Assembly: GCA_024234575.1 (NCBI GenBank)
Contig: JACKOB010000005.1
Coordinates: 496,001-560,000 of the forward strand
From: Hahellaceae bacterium
GTDB taxonomy: Bacteria; Pseudomonadota; Gammaproteobacteria; Pseudomonadales; Oleiphilaceae
Direction of reading: 5' to 3'
Length of the DNA stretch: 64,000 bases
Positions within the stretch are counted from its first letter, which is position 1; each line of letters starts with the position of its first letter. Made by a program: the position numbers and the translations under genes. Under the pieces are notes generated by a model, which was given only the letters and a program-made list of their open reading frames with translations, ran no database searches and was not told the DNA's origin. Positions 1 to 9,325 of this stretch are shown one piece after another.

Positions 1-300
1 CACTTTTAAATGAGAAAACTGCGCCAGCTTCTCGCTTGCCTGCACAATCTGCCTGGCCAGCTCCCGCGTGGGCACCAAAACCAGCGCACGCACCGGCGTT
101 TTTGACTCGGCGAGAAGGCGGTGCATAATCGGCAACATAAAGGCTGCCGTTTTACCACTGCCAGTTGCAGCGCTAACAATTAAATCCCGATTTTCAAGCA
201 CCTTTGGTATCGCTTTTTGCTGTACCGGCGTCGCCTGTGAATAGCCTAACGCTTCTGTTGCCTGAATAAGTAACGGGTTTAATGTTAGATCCGCGAGCAT
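1..300 (-). CDS. DEAD-box ATP-dependent RNA helicase, N-terminal part
   Basis: Reading from an ATG at 300 toward the left edge, the frame stays open for 100 codons with no stop, so the gene continues outside the window. It shows the N-terminal DEAD-box helicase motifs in order: a Q motif (ATPVQQKAIP, about residues 24-33), Walker A ATGSGKT (about 46-52) and motif Ia PTREL (about 79-83). Such proteins unwind RNA using ATP during ribosome assembly or RNA decay. The upstream DNA has AGGAAGAG a few bases before the ATG as a ribosome binding site. The exact subfamily (RhlE-like or other) needs the missing C-terminus. Confidence 0.88.
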   Translation of the reverse strand, partial: MLADLTLNPLLIQATEALGYSQATPVQQKAIPKVLENRDLIVSAATGSGKTAAFMLPIMHRLLAESKTPVRALVLVPTRELARQIVQASEKLAQFSHLKV

Positions 301-638
301 AATCTCTTCCTGAAAGTAATTTTTGTTGATGCAGCGCGAGATTATACATCAATGTTGAGAGCGGCAGTCGGGGTTATCGCGTAATTGCCAATCTTTAGGG
401 ATTATTAACCGCAGGCTTTATACATTTTCATTTTTTTGGCTATGCTTATAGTGCCTCCGAGCGGCTTGATTTAGATTTATTTTTTAACTTACAACTGTGA
501 TAGAATCGCCGCGCTCTGACAAAGCTCCAAAAACATTTGTTTACTCCACAATCCGGTAGCAAGAATTGGACTCGTTGCTAATGGCATAAACCTGCCACGC
601 ATTGTCAGGTTTAATTAATCATCCAAAGGTATTACTAC
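301..638. other. Divergent intergenic region
   Basis: This stretch separates the divergent helicase and acyltransferase genes and presumably carries both promoters. It is AT-rich, with runs such as TTTTTTTGGC near 430 and TTTATTTTTTAAC near 475. I see no open frame, RNA gene or strong hairpin. Promoter boxes could not be assigned with confidence. Confidence 0.4.
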
Positions 639-1226
639 GTGCGACGAACCATTTATAACACGCCTGTCGTTAGACAAATTTTCTGGTTAATTGCCTGGCT
701 TTTGCTGAAATGCTTAGGCTGGAAGCTAGAAGGGAAACCACCGACAGAAAAGAAGTACGTGTTAATTGCCGTGCCACACACAACAAACTGGGACTTCCCC
801 ATCACGTTGGCAATGGCGTTTATCTTTAAATTTGATATTTTCTGGATGGGTAAAGACTCACTTTTTAAAGGTGTTCTTGGCCCTATTATGAGATGGATGG
901 GCGGCATTCCTATCAACCGTAAGTCATCAAACAATGTGGTTCAACAAACCATTGAAGCCTTCAATCGAACCGATGGTAGATTAGTCATAACGATTCCACC
1001 AGAAGGCACGCGATCAAAAGTAAACAAGTGGAAGACCGGGTTTTACTATATTGCGGTGGGCGCAAAGGTGCCGATTGGCATGGGATTTCTTGATTACAAG
1101 CGTAAGGTGGGCGGCTTTGGCCCAACCTTTTATCCCACCGGCGATATCGAGAAAGACATACCAGAAATGCGCAAATTCTACGCCAATATCAGCGGCAAGT
1201 ACGCCGAACAGTGCCACATTGATTAA
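639..1226 (+). CDS. Lysophospholipid acyltransferase (PlsC-like) family protein
   Basis: A 195-residue protein with the acyltransferase HX4D motif (H47-TTNW-D52), a GGIPINR substrate motif (about 88-94) and a PEGTRSK block (121-127), in the order and spacing typical of 1-acylglycerol-3-phosphate acyltransferases. It has a hydrophobic N-terminus (about residues 11-26) that probably anchors it to the inner membrane. Family members transfer acyl chains from acyl-ACP or acyl-CoA to lysophospholipids. It is shorter than PlsC (about 240 residues), so the acceptor is uncertain. The start is GTG; no nearby in-frame ATG competes. A strong terminator follows, and the next gene converges on it. Confidence 0.85.
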   Translation: MRRTIYNTPVVRQIFWLIAWLLLKCLGWKLEGKPPTEKKYVLIAVPHTTNWDFPITLAMAFIFKFDIFWMGKDSLFKGVLGPIMRWMGGIPINRKSSNNVVQQTIEAFNRTDGRLVITIPPEGTRSKVNKWKTGFYYIAVGAKVPIGMGFLDYKRKVGGFGPTFYPTGDIEKDIPEMRKFYANISGKYAEQCHID

Positions 1227-1246
1227 AGCACCACGGTGATTCTGAT

Positions 1247-1278
1247 AAAAAAAGGGTGCGCTATGCGCACCCTTTTTT
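1247..1278. terminator. Bidirectional rho-independent terminator
   Basis: A perfect 8-bp stem GGGTGCGC (1254-1261) / GCGCACCC (1265-1272) with a TAT loop is flanked by seven A on the left and six T on the right. It therefore works in either direction between the convergent acyltransferase and ABC-F genes. Confidence 0.9.
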
Positions 1279-1306
1279 CTTGCTGGCAGCTTAACTGGCT
1301 ACCAGT

Positions 1307-2896
1307 TTACGCAACACCCTGACTCTTTAAGTAATCTTCATAAGTGCCATGGAAGTCAACAATACCTGTAGGCGTCAGCTCGATGATTCGAGTCGCCAAA
1401 GACGATACAAACTCTCGGTCATGACTGACGAATATCAGCGTACCGGCATAGTTTTCCAACGCCAGGTTAAGTGATTCGATCGACTCCATGTCCAAGTGGT
1501 TGGTCGGCTCATCCATCACCATAATATTCGGCCGTTGCAACATTAACTTGCCAAACAGCATTCTTCCCTGCTCACCACCTGAAATCACTTTTACCGACTT
1601 CACAATGTCATTGGCCGAGAACAACAGCCGGCCAAGCGTCCCTCTTATCATTTGCTCGTCATCGGTTTCCTGACGCCACTCACTCATCCAGTCAATTAAA
1701 TTTTTGTCTTCGGCAAAATCTGACGCATGATCCTGTGCGTAATAGCCAATTTGTGCATTTTCGGACCACTTGACCGTACCTTTAGTGAGCGCTGTATCAC
1801 CTACCAGACATTTCAATAGCGTGGTTTTACCAATACCGTTAGGCCCGATAACGGCTATTCTCTCACCTACTTCCACCATGAGGTTCAAGCCGGAAAACAG
1901 CTCTTCGTCATAACTTTTTGCTAACCCTTTCACCTCAAGGGCAAGACGATGCAGTTTCTTTTTCTCGTCAAAGCGAATAAACGGGCTTTGTCGACTAGAA
2001 GGTTTCACTTCTTCGAGCTGGATTTTATCAATCTGCTTGGCACGGGAGGTTGCCTGCTTCGATTTGGAAGCGTTGGCAGAGAAACGACTGACAAATGTTT
2101 TCAGCTCGGCGATTTGCGCCTTTTTCTTGGCATTATCTGCCAGCAGACGCTCACGTGATTGTGTCGCGGCAGTCATATACTCATCGTAAGAACCTGGAAA
2201 CAGGCGAATAGAGCCATAATCCAAGTCTGCCATATGCGTACAAACGCTGTTAAGAAAGTGGCGATCGTGGGAAATAATGATCATGGTGCAATTGCGTTCG
2301 TTAAGCACGCCTTCTAACCAGCGGATGGTGTTGATATCCAGGTTGTTGGTTGGCTCATCGAGCAACATGATGTCCGGATCTGAAAACAACACCTGCGCCA
2401 GCAAGACCCGCAATTTCCAGCCAGGGGCAACCTCACTCATCGGTCCAAAATGTTGCTCAATGGGAATGCCGACCCCTAACAATAACTCACCGGCACGGGA
2501 CTCGGCGGTATAACCATCCATTTCGGCAAATTCTGCTTCAAGCTCGCCTGCACGAATACCATCTTCCTCAGTCATTTCCATATTGGCATAAATCGCATCA
2601 CGCTCGGCTTTAACGGCCCAGAGTTCTTCATGCCCCATGATAACGGTATCGATGACACTATGTTTTTCGTAGGCAAACTGATCCTGCCGCAATTTACCAA
2701 TACGCTCATTGGGGTCTTTCGAGACATTCCCTGATGTGGGCTCGAGATCACCACCCAAAATTTTCATAAAGGTCGATTTGCCGCAACCATTGGCACCGAT
2801 AAGACCGTAGCGATTGCCATCGCCAAACTTTACCGAAACGTTTTCAAAAAGTGGCTTGGCGCCAAATTGCATGGTGATATTCGCAGTAGTAAGCAA
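1307..2896 (-). CDS. ybiT: ABC-F family ATPase, YbiT-like
   Basis: A 529-residue soluble protein with two tandem ABC ATPase domains and no membrane segments, the hallmark of ABC-F translation factors. Domain 1 has Walker A GANGCGKS (34-41) and [10 protein letters not shown]. Domain 2 has GPNGIGKTT, a signature SGGEQGRM and [11 protein letters not shown] charged inter-domain linker rich in Lys/Gln/Arg lies at about residues 240-310. Length and overall layout match YbiT of enterobacteria (about 530 residues). ABC-F proteins bind the ribosomal E site and modulate translation; the exact role of YbiT is poorly known. The gene is monocistronic and ends at the shared terminator. Confidence 0.9.
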   Translation of the reverse strand: MLTTANITMQFGAKPLFENVSVKFGDGNRYGLIGANGCGKSTFMKILGGDLEPTSGNVSKDPNERIGKLRQDQFAYEKHSVIDTVIMGHEELWAVKAERDAIYANMEMTEEDGIRAGELEAEFAEMDGYTAESRAGELLLGVGIPIEQHFGPMSEVAPGWKLRVLLAQVLFSDPDIMLLDEPTNNLDINTIRWLEGVLNERNCTMIIISHDRHFLNSVCTHMADLDYGSIRLFPGSYDEYMTAATQSRERLLADNAKKKAQIAELKTFVSRFSANASKSKQATSRAKQIDKIQLEEVKPSSRQSPFIRFDEKKKLHRLALEVKGLAKSYDEELFSGLNLMVEVGERIAVIGPNGIGKTTLLKCLVGDTALTKGTVKWSENAQIGYYAQDHASDFAEDKNLIDWMSEWRQETDDEQMIRGTLGRLLFSANDIVKSVKVISGGEQGRMLFGKLMLQRPNIMVMDEPTNHLDMESIESLNLALENYAGTLIFVSHDREFVSSLATRIIELTPTGIVDFHGTYEDYLKSQGVA

Positions 2897-3308
2897 TGTT
2901 TTCTTCCGAGATTAAACTGTTTTTAAGGGGTTTTACCCAGGCTGAATAAACTTGCCCTGACGGTAAAAATAAAGGCGGCGATTATGCCACAAACTCAGAC
3001 AGTGCAGGAGAATTTATCAGAGTTAATTGTTATTTTTGGTTAAAAGACAACCACAGTGTTTGTGCATGCAAATTTGAGGGTTATTTGCTGCACGCAGCGC
3101 TATCTTTAGTGAAGAAGCAGCATCACATGATGATGACAGAAAACCAGATGTCGATTTATTGTAGATATCTGCAGACCTATAGACTTTACTTATCTCTACT
3201 TAAATTTAGCAGGCCGCAGTTTCGCTGAAGTCCTAACGAGCTGATTGCAATGTTACGACGGCGAAGCGTTTTTCCTGCTGTTTAAAAACTAATAAAAAGG
3301 AGCGTCTC
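2897..3308. other. Divergent intergenic region upstream of the C58 protease
   Basis: About 410 bases without a convincing gene, between divergent ybiT and the YopT-like protease. It holds both promoters by position. The right end has a good ribosome binding site, AAAAAGGAGCG, 7-8 bases before the ATG at 3309. No hairpin terminator or RNA gene was recognised. Confidence 0.4.
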
Positions 3309-4013
3309 ATGCCCGGCCACACTATTACTCATCATAAAGATCCCCTTGGTGCCCATATCAACCTTGTCCAGAGTTCGGTGAAAGACTACGGCGGCCAATG
3401 TACTTTCAAGTTTTCACAATGTCTGCCACCAGTTTCGACCATGATCGGTATGCATCGCAGCACCAGCGGAGGCGTCTGCCAGGCACTGTCAACGAAATGG
3501 ATGGTCGAGCACGCTAAAGACAGCTCACTCTGGAACTGGTTATACAAAGGTCAGACCATCGATACCGGTGCGATGTACAACATCATGATCAACTTTGCGG
3601 ACAACATTATCCAGCGCATGGGTCAAATGGCCGCATCGGACAAATACCTGAACATGCATGGCTTGAAGATGCGGCAGAATATTGTAACCGGTGACAATAT
3701 AGACAAATGGAGCACCACCAGACAGTCTTCCAGAGGGTCAAAAGGCAGCATCGGCAGAAGACTGGCAAGTGCGATGCAAAAAACCGATAAAAACACTTCT
3801 GGAAATTATGTTTTATTAGGCATGGACGGTAATGGAGGCCATGCCATGTGCGCCTGGATTGCTCAGGACGCCTGCTTTTTCGATCCCAACTGCGGTGAAT
3901 TTTATTTCGCTAAGAAAGAAGACTTTTATCGCTGGCTTCCACTGTTGACTCAGCTGCTGCGTTACGATGAGTTCTGGAAAGCGCAAGCAGTAGCCTATGC
4001 ACGCAGCGTGTAG
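3309..4013 (+). CDS. YopT-type cysteine protease (peptidase C58-like)
   Basis: A 234-residue protein with the three catalytic blocks of the YopT/AvrPphB papain-like family. The Cys block is GGVCQALSTKWM (C57), the His block is GNGGHAMCAW (H178), and the Asp block is CFFDPNCGEF (D192). The His-Asp gap of 14 residues and the block order fit C58 peptidases, which cleave host proteins such as prenylated Rho GTPases or kinases when injected as effectors. There is no Sec signal peptide, as expected for a type III/VI substrate or toxin domain. No secretion genes or immunity partner are adjacent. The target is unknown and assignment rests on motifs only. Confidence 0.7.
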   Translation: MPGHTITHHKDPLGAHINLVQSSVKDYGGQCTFKFSQCLPPVSTMIGMHRSTSGGVCQALSTKWMVEHAKDSSLWNWLYKGQTIDTGAMYNIMINFADNIIQRMGQMAASDKYLNMHGLKMRQNIVTGDNIDKWSTTRQSSRGSKGSIGRRLASAMQKTDKNTSGNYVLLGMDGNGGHAMCAWIAQDACFFDPNCGEFYFAKKEDFYRWLPLLTQLLRYDEFWKAQAVAYARSV

Positions 4014-4023
4014 CATAAACTTC

Positions 4024-4053
4024 GAAGACACCCAGTTAGGCTGAGGTGTCTTC
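4024..4053 (+). terminator. Hairpin terminator after the C58 protease
   Basis: A perfect 9-bp stem GAAGACACC (4024-4032) / GGTGTCTTC (4045-4053) with a 12-nt loop, followed by CTTTATT. It sits 10 bases past the stop codon. The T-tract is short, so termination may be moderate. Confidence 0.65.
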
Positions 4054-4189
4054 CTTTATTGTGGTGCCGTAGCCAAACCGGGTTTAGCCGCAATTATATG
4101 ACGCCGGATGACGGTTTCCTTTATAATGTCGCCCAATTTCCAGCCACCTTAGCTTATATTTATCGGTTGTTATCAAAACGAGGTTTCAT

Positions 4190-4948
4190 TTGACACTCTT
4201 TCGCCCCTGTATCGACCTGCACCAAGGCAAAGTAAAGCAAATCGTTGGCGGCAGCCTGAATGACCAAGGTGCCAAAACAAATTATGTAAGCCCTTATAAT
4301 GCGGCCTATTACGCCAGCCTTTATCAAACGCATGGGCTTACTGGCGGTCATGTTATTGCTTTGGGCCCAGGCAACAAAGATGAAGCGCTTAACGCACTGA
4401 AGGCATGGCCACAAGGTTTGCAGTTTGGCGGCGGTGTTACCGATGAAAACGCCAGCGAGTTTCTGCAAGCGGGCGCCACCCACGTTATCGTTACCTCGTT
4501 CTTATTTGAAGGTGGGCATTTATCTGCAGATCGTCTTGATCGAATTCGTAAAGAAGTCGGCGCTGAGCGTCTGGTACTTGATTTAAGCTGCCGCCGCACG
4601 GACGCTGGCTGGCAAATAGCCACGGACCGCTGGCAGACCATTACCGAAACCGCCATCAATCGCGAAACCCTCGCCGAACTCGCCGGACATTGCAGCGAAT
4701 TTTTGATTCACGCAGCAGATGTTGAAGGCTTGCAGGCAGGCATCGATACAGAACTGGTCACACTCTTAGGGGAAATTTCCCCACTGCCTGTCACCTATGC
4801 AGGCGGTGCAAGATCGTTACAAGATCTGCAGCTGGTCAATGAACTATCCCAAGGTAAAGTCGATCTGACAATCGGTAGTGCGCTGGATATTTTTGGTGGT
4901 CATGGGGTAACGCTTGAAGCGTGTATTGCCTGGAACAAACAACACTAA
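4190..4948 (+). CDS. hisA: HisA-type isomerase resembling the eukaryotic HIS6 subtype
   Basis: A 252-residue TIM-barrel protein predicted to isomerise ProFAR to PRFAR in histidine synthesis. It starts RPCIDLHQGKVKQIVGGS, the opening of the eukaryotic-type HisA (yeast HIS6-like). Ordinary bacterial HisA opens differently (IPAIDL..G..VRL). Later blocks LQFGGGVTDENA and VTYAGGARSLQDL carry the two phosphate-binding glycine loops, and D9 is the expected catalytic acid. It stands alone rather than in a his operon. The start is TTG at 4190, supported by GAGG seven bases upstream. An inverted repeat GTACCGG/CCGGTAC (4977-5001) lies downstream. Subtype is judged from remembered motifs. Confidence 0.82.
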   Translation: MTLFRPCIDLHQGKVKQIVGGSLNDQGAKTNYVSPYNAAYYASLYQTHGLTGGHVIALGPGNKDEALNALKAWPQGLQFGGGVTDENASEFLQAGATHVIVTSFLFEGGHLSADRLDRIRKEVGAERLVLDLSCRRTDAGWQIATDRWQTITETAINRETLAELAGHCSEFLIHAADVEGLQAGIDTELVTLLGEISPLPVTYAGGARSLQDLQLVNELSQGKVDLTIGSALDIFGGHGVTLEACIAWNKQH

Positions 4949-4989
4949 AAACCTTCTCGCATCGCGAAAAGTTAACGTACCGGGCAAAA

Positions 4990-6786
4990 TTAGTCCGGTA
5001 CCGGGAAGATACAATTTCGGCCCATCGCTTTCGCTCGATAGAGGCATTCGTCTGCCTTCTCTAGCAGGATATCAATCCCGCTAAAGTTGTCGTTTTCGGG
5101 AGTGACACAATAGATTCCGGCACTGATGGTAAGTGACAGCTCGCCGGCCCTTGTATCTATATGCGCAACTTCGACTGATTTGCGCACGCGCTCGGCAACT
5201 ATTACGGCATCTTCTCGTGTTGTTTCTGGCAACAGCATCACAAACTCTTCACCGCCATATCTTGCGGCCACATCCGTGGGCCAGCGCACCCCTAACCCCA
5301 CCCGACGAGCAATTTCACGCAGGCATTCATCCCCAACCATGTGTCCATAACGATCATTAACAGATTTGAAGTGATCGATATCTATGGCAATGATACTAAT
5401 CGGATGCTGGTATCGGCAGGCGCGTAACCACTCCATTTTAATCTGGCTGTCGAAAAATCGCCGATTATGCAGCCCCGTCAACTGATCCGTGTTACTCAAC
5501 TCGCGCAGTTTACAGGTCATCGCCTCAAGCTCTTTGGTGCGCTCCTGAACCCGATACTCCAACTCTTCATTAGCCTGCCGAATACCCGTCAAAGCCTCTT
5601 CCTGCGCTTCGAAACGTAAACGACGCTCTTCGTTGATGCGCTCGGCCAGCGCAAATGACAACAACACCACCTCCAGCGCCGAGCCTATATGTGTAGCGTA
5701 TTCAGTAAACAGGTTAGCTGGCAGCACCCCAGCCTTATTAAGCGCTAAAATCACACCGCCACTTAGCATCGACACCCAGGCAATGGTGTAATACTGCGCC
5801 ACCTTTTGCTGGCTGTACCAACAAAACACACCACTTAACAGCGCCAGGATGCAGGCAAACGTCGCCCAGGCAATCAACGCTTTGATATTAACGTAATAAG
5901 GCAGCATAAAAGTGGTTGCCGCCAAAACAATCCCCCCCGCAAGCGCGATAACTAACAACCGGTCCAAGCCTGGTGAATAGCGCTGCACAACTAAGAAACT
6001 ACGGGTAAAGGCCACACCGAAAACAACAACCCCTGATAGAAAAAACAGTATCGACTCGTCATTCCAATCGGTAAAGGTCGGCCACATATACTGAAACGAG
6101 TACCCTCCCAAACTCGCTAAAAACAGCGGCATGCATATCACATAGCCAACATACAGCAAGTACGTGCGCTCACCTAACACGCAAAAAATCAGCAAATTGT
6201 AGGCGGCGATCACCAGCATAATGCCAAAGAAGATGCCATTCATAATGGTTCGCGTGGTGTCAAAACCATAAAAGGCTTTTTCTTCCCAAAGCGTTAACGG
6301 TGCCTGCACGGCGCTGGATGACTTCACCCGCAGGTATATCTGCAATGACTGAGACGGCTGCCATTCAACAGGAATAACGAAAAAACGATGGTCAAACACT
6401 CGCTCGTAAAATGGCTGTTTATCGCCAAGCATATGTGAAGCCAAAACTTGCCCACCAGCAACAATATACACATCCACATGATCCAGCACGGCATAGCTTA
6501 ATTCGATTAATCGCCGTTGTGGTTTATCCTGCGCATTGTCAATATCTAATCGTAACCACCACGCAGACTGGTTGTAGCTTTTATTAAAAGACTTGGGGCC
6601 ACCCTGCTGCCAGGGTAAGGCTTGCTGCAAAACCTCGCCAATATCCAGTGACGCATTGGCATCTTCAATATAAAGCACAGACGAATCAAGATTAACTCTC
6701 GTCTGAATATCATACAGCTTAAGGTTATCCGCATGCACTTGGCAGGCCGATAACACCATAAGTAGCAGTGCTAAAAACTGTGTCAT
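4990..6786 (-). CDS. Diguanylate cyclase with 7TMR-DISM sensor
   Basis: A 598-residue membrane sensor. It has a signal peptide (about 1-19), a periplasmic 7TMR-DISM extracellular domain (about 25-175) that usually binds carbohydrate-like ligands, and about seven transmembrane helices (about 180-390). A coiled coil (about 395-440) and a GGDEF domain (about 440-598) follow. The active site is GGEEF at 511-515, so it should make cyclic di-GMP. The position of the inhibitory RxxD site reads WPTD, so classical product inhibition is unlikely. It is monocistronic and converges on hisA. The ligand cannot be told from sequence. Confidence 0.9.
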   Translation of the reverse strand: MTQFLALLLMVLSACQVHADNLKLYDIQTRVNLDSSVLYIEDANASLDIGEVLQQALPWQQGGPKSFNKSYNQSAWWLRLDIDNAQDKPQRRLIELSYAVLDHVDVYIVAGGQVLASHMLGDKQPFYERVFDHRFFVIPVEWQPSQSLQIYLRVKSSSAVQAPLTLWEEKAFYGFDTTRTIMNGIFFGIMLVIAAYNLLIFCVLGERTYLLYVGYVICMPLFLASLGGYSFQYMWPTFTDWNDESILFFLSGVVVFGVAFTRSFLVVQRYSPGLDRLLVIALAGGIVLAATTFMLPYYVNIKALIAWATFACILALLSGVFCWYSQQKVAQYYTIAWVSMLSGGVILALNKAGVLPANLFTEYATHIGSALEVVLLSFALAERINEERRLRFEAQEEALTGIRQANEELEYRVQERTKELEAMTCKLRELSNTDQLTGLHNRRFFDSQIKMEWLRACRYQHPISIIAIDIDHFKSVNDRYGHMVGDECLREIARRVGLGVRWPTDVAARYGGEEFVMLLPETTREDAVIVAERVRKSVEVAHIDTRAGELSLTISAGIYCVTPENDNFSGIDILLEKADECLYRAKAMGRNCIFPVPD

Positions 6787-7065
6787 ATCGCTTCATCAAA
6801 TTACGTACATTTACTGAAGCTTAGCACCTTGATCATAATTCGCCGCATAACAGGGGTAAGAAATTGGCCGCTATCGGCATCCCAAAAATACACATACGCC
6901 AGCTTACATGATGAGAAGTACCGACTACCAAAGCAGTAATATAACGCCAATATTGTAGGCAAGCAGCCCATCACAAAGCCCTATTCGTTGCTTATTGCTT
7001 GCAAATTTCTTCCTTAATTCTCTCGTAGTCTAGCCACATCAACACACAACACAGGAAGCAATCCA

Positions 7066-7323
7066 ATGAAAACTCCTCACATCATATCGGCCCTGGCCCT
7101 TTTGACTCTCTTTAGTACAACAAGCTACGCCCAGCCACCACAAGAACAAGGCAGGCGCGGCGCCCCACCACAAGAAGCGATCGACGCCTGCGAAGGTCAG
7201 GAGGTAGATGTCGCCGTTTCTTTCGTAACCCCCAGAGGCGACACTTTAAACGCCACCTGCAAATTGATAAACGGACAGCTGGTTGCTGTACCTGCGAATC
7301 ATAAAGGAAAGCCCAAAGACTAA
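7066..7323 (+). CDS. Small secreted hypothetical protein
   Basis: An 85-residue protein with a clear Sec signal peptide (about 1-22, cleavage near SYA-QPP). A Gln/Pro/Arg-rich linker and a short C-terminal segment with two cysteines (DACEGQ and NATCKL) follow; the cysteines could form a disulfide in the periplasm. AGGAAGC lies 7-9 bases before the ATG. I do not recognise a family with a known role. It is followed by the methyltransferase, about 60 bases on, with no obvious terminator between. Confidence 0.65.
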   Translation: MKTPHIISALALLTLFSTTSYAQPPQEQGRRGAPPQEAIDACEGQEVDVAVSFVTPRGDTLNATCKLINGQLVAVPANHKGKPKD

Positions 7324-7385
7324 TGCCAAAAGCACAGATACGGGGTATCTTATGACTCACCTTTGGCGATGAGTGGCTTAGCAGA

Positions 7386-8056
7386 ATGAATGAAAAGCAG
7401 ATACTGGACTGTTGGAAAAAGAACGCCGCCCCTGGATTACGGCCATTGCGCAGCAGCAAATAGACAGCAGGGTAATGGCAACCAACCAGGCCATAGTAGA
7501 CGTCATGGCAACCCTGCCAGGAAAGCACGTTCTGGATGTGGGGTGCGGTGAAGGCTGGTTAGCCCAGGCGCTGGCGAATGCGGGCTATCAGGTACTTGGC
7601 ATCGACGCCAGCGAACCATTAATCGCGCAAGCGAATCAACGCCAGTGCGCCACCTTTACAGTCATGGCCTATGAAGACATTTCTCGCCAAAACATCATCA
7701 ACACATTCGACAGCGCGGTATGCAATTTTTCACTCATCGGCAAAGATTCTGTCGAGCAACTATTTAGTACCCTGCCTACACTGTTAAACGATAACGCTCA
7801 CTTTGTGGTGCAAACACTGCACCCCCACTACGCCTGCACAGACCACCCCTACCAAGACGGCTGGCGACAGGGATCTTGGCAGGGATTTCACAACGACTTT
7901 ACCGACCCAGCCCCCTGGTACTTTAGAACAGTGCCCTCATGGTTGCGCCTGTTTACGGACAACGGTTTTGCTATTAAACAAGTGCAAGAACCAAGGCACC
8001 CGGTAACCGGCAAAATAGCTTCGTTGATAATAGTGGGGGAGCTTAGGCGGAAGTAG
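7386..8056 (+). CDS. Class I SAM-dependent methyltransferase, apparent frameshift near the N-terminus
   Basis: The main frame (from a TTG at 7412) carries the SAM-binding motif I VLDVGCGEGWL and an acidic loop GIDASE, so it is a Rossmann-fold methyltransferase. Its substrate is unknown. The frame upstream of a probable slip does not match: from the ATG at 7386 the sequence reads MNEKQILDCWKKNAAP, a typical start for this family. It continues correctly (WITAIAQQQ) only if one C is added to the run at 7428-7433. The gene is thus either a recent pseudogene, a sequencing or assembly error, or starts at the weak TTG. The intact length would be about 223 residues. Confidence 0.72.
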
Positions 8057-8059
8057 GAA

Positions 8060-8165
8060 TGGCTGAGAATCAATAACCAGTTTTCGATGTGCAAACCTTT
8101 CACAAGGTTGAACGCCCTCGTATTGTTGGTAACGATAGTATTGCTGCGCCATCGACGCTAGTAAC
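8060..8165 (-). pseudogene. Remnant of a VapC-type PIN toxin C-terminus
   Basis: Read on the minus strand, this short stretch translates to TIVTNNTRAFNLVKGLHIENW. It closely parallels the C-terminal VVTNNTREFSRVKGLQLEDW of the intact VapC at 14637-15071. The DNA around 8145-8160 (TTGCTGCGCCATCGAC) also resembles another part of that vapC (near 14975), suggesting an internal deletion. No start, antitoxin or catalytic N-terminal half remains. It is a dead fragment of a second, related toxin gene. Confidence 0.6.
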
Positions 8166-8178
8166 AGCGAAATATAAC

Positions 8179-8965
8179 CTACTGGTACTCAGAAAAAATC
8201 TGTTCTCTAATCTTTGCCATCTCACCACTTGCCGTCAAATCTTTTATTAACTTATTAAGCTTAGGCAAATCAGCCTTAAAAGGTGAGTTTTCACCCACCA
8301 TAAGATGCCAGTTTGTCGCCCCCATACTGTTAGGAACCTCGACAATTTCATCTTTGAAACCCAACACTTTCATTTGATAATTCATTAACGCCCGCTGCTC
8401 TATATAGACATCAATCCGATTATGCTGGAGTAGCTTTAATATATGTTTCGAGTCTTGGACGATCTCTTTTTTCGCCACATCAGCAAGATTAGCTTCATGC
8501 CACCCTGCGCCTAAAATATAGGCATGACCAAGCATTTGGTTCTCTTTTAACGCCTGAAGAGAATCCATTGATCTTAACAATGCAATATGAGGATTGTGGC
8601 TGCCGGTGTAGAGGTAATAGTCGGATACAAAAAGCGGTAGTTCACTCGCTTCACTATAGGACAGACGCTCTGCTGTCGATATGGTAAAGATAGCGTCTAT
8701 GGCACCTTCCTGAACTTGCAACTGACCACGTGCCCAAGGGAGAATTTTGGCGTCAAGCTTCACCCCCATTCTTTTCTCGAGCAACTCCCGAGAAAAGTCA
8801 GGCAAGCCCCCCCTTCACCTCACCATCTTGATTTTTCCAGCTAAAAGGCGGGTAATTTTCAGCAAAAGCGATTGTCATCACTCGCCCAAAATTATCAGCC
8901 TCAGCATTTACCAAAGGGCTGATTACCAAAAACAGAGCCGCCACTGCGGTTATAAGTAAGCGCAT
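8179..8965 (-). pseudogene. Family-3 solute-binding protein gene with a homopolymer frameshift
   Basis: An ATG at 8965 opens a signal peptide (hydrophobic core LLITAVAALFLVI, cleavage near VNA) followed by TIAFAENYPPFSW, the standard start of a periplasmic SBP_bac_3 domain. The frame breaks in a run of seven G (8810-8816, written as C on the plus strand). With six G the frame continues into GGLPDFSRELLEKRMGV and runs to the stop at 8179, giving about 262 residues. Family members bind amino acids or other small solutes for ABC transport or signalling. As it stands the gene is broken, unless the run is a sequencing error or a phase-variable tract. No transporter genes are adjacent. Confidence 0.75.
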
Positions 8966-9000
8966 AATAAACGCCCTTGATTAAGTTCTTGTGGATAAGT

Positions 9001-9325
9001 ATAGCTCATCAAACTTGCATGATGGTGAATTGTGGCAGCACAAGCGTGGCAGTGGATACGTTGTGAAAATTATTCGTCGAAACTGCCTTCAAAAACCTCA
9101 CGGATCATTTGGTTTGGATACTCCGGAACCACTCGGCCCCTTAAAGGTTACTCCGCAAGACCTTCTCCACGAACAATCAGCCTATCGATAAAGCGATCCC
9201 GTGCTCTGAAAGTCCATATCACTTCAATCGTTTACCTAAACCCAAATCCTTCCTTAGTTGCTCAGTTGTGACAACTCGACCCGCTATAACATGGGCAAGA
9301 CCAGCCTCTATATCTTTGCGAATTC
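9001..9325 (-). pseudogene. Decayed ParDE/RelBE-like toxin-antitoxin pair truncated by the CRISPR array
   Basis: On the minus strand an open frame enters from the terminal CRISPR repeat (about 9325) and reads RKDIEAGLAHVIAGRVVTT, ending in LGLGKRLK at a TGA (9219-9221). This looks like the C-terminus of a ParD/RelB-type antitoxin. A second frame begins with a GTG that overlaps that stop by four bases (GTGA), the usual antitoxin/toxin coupling. It continues VIWTFRARDRF, then stops, then RGRVVPEYPNQMIREVFEGS, the ParE/RelE core around the conserved 'GR.VPE....IRE' block. In-frame stops and shifts make it non-functional. The antitoxin N-terminus is missing at the array boundary. Confidence 0.5.
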
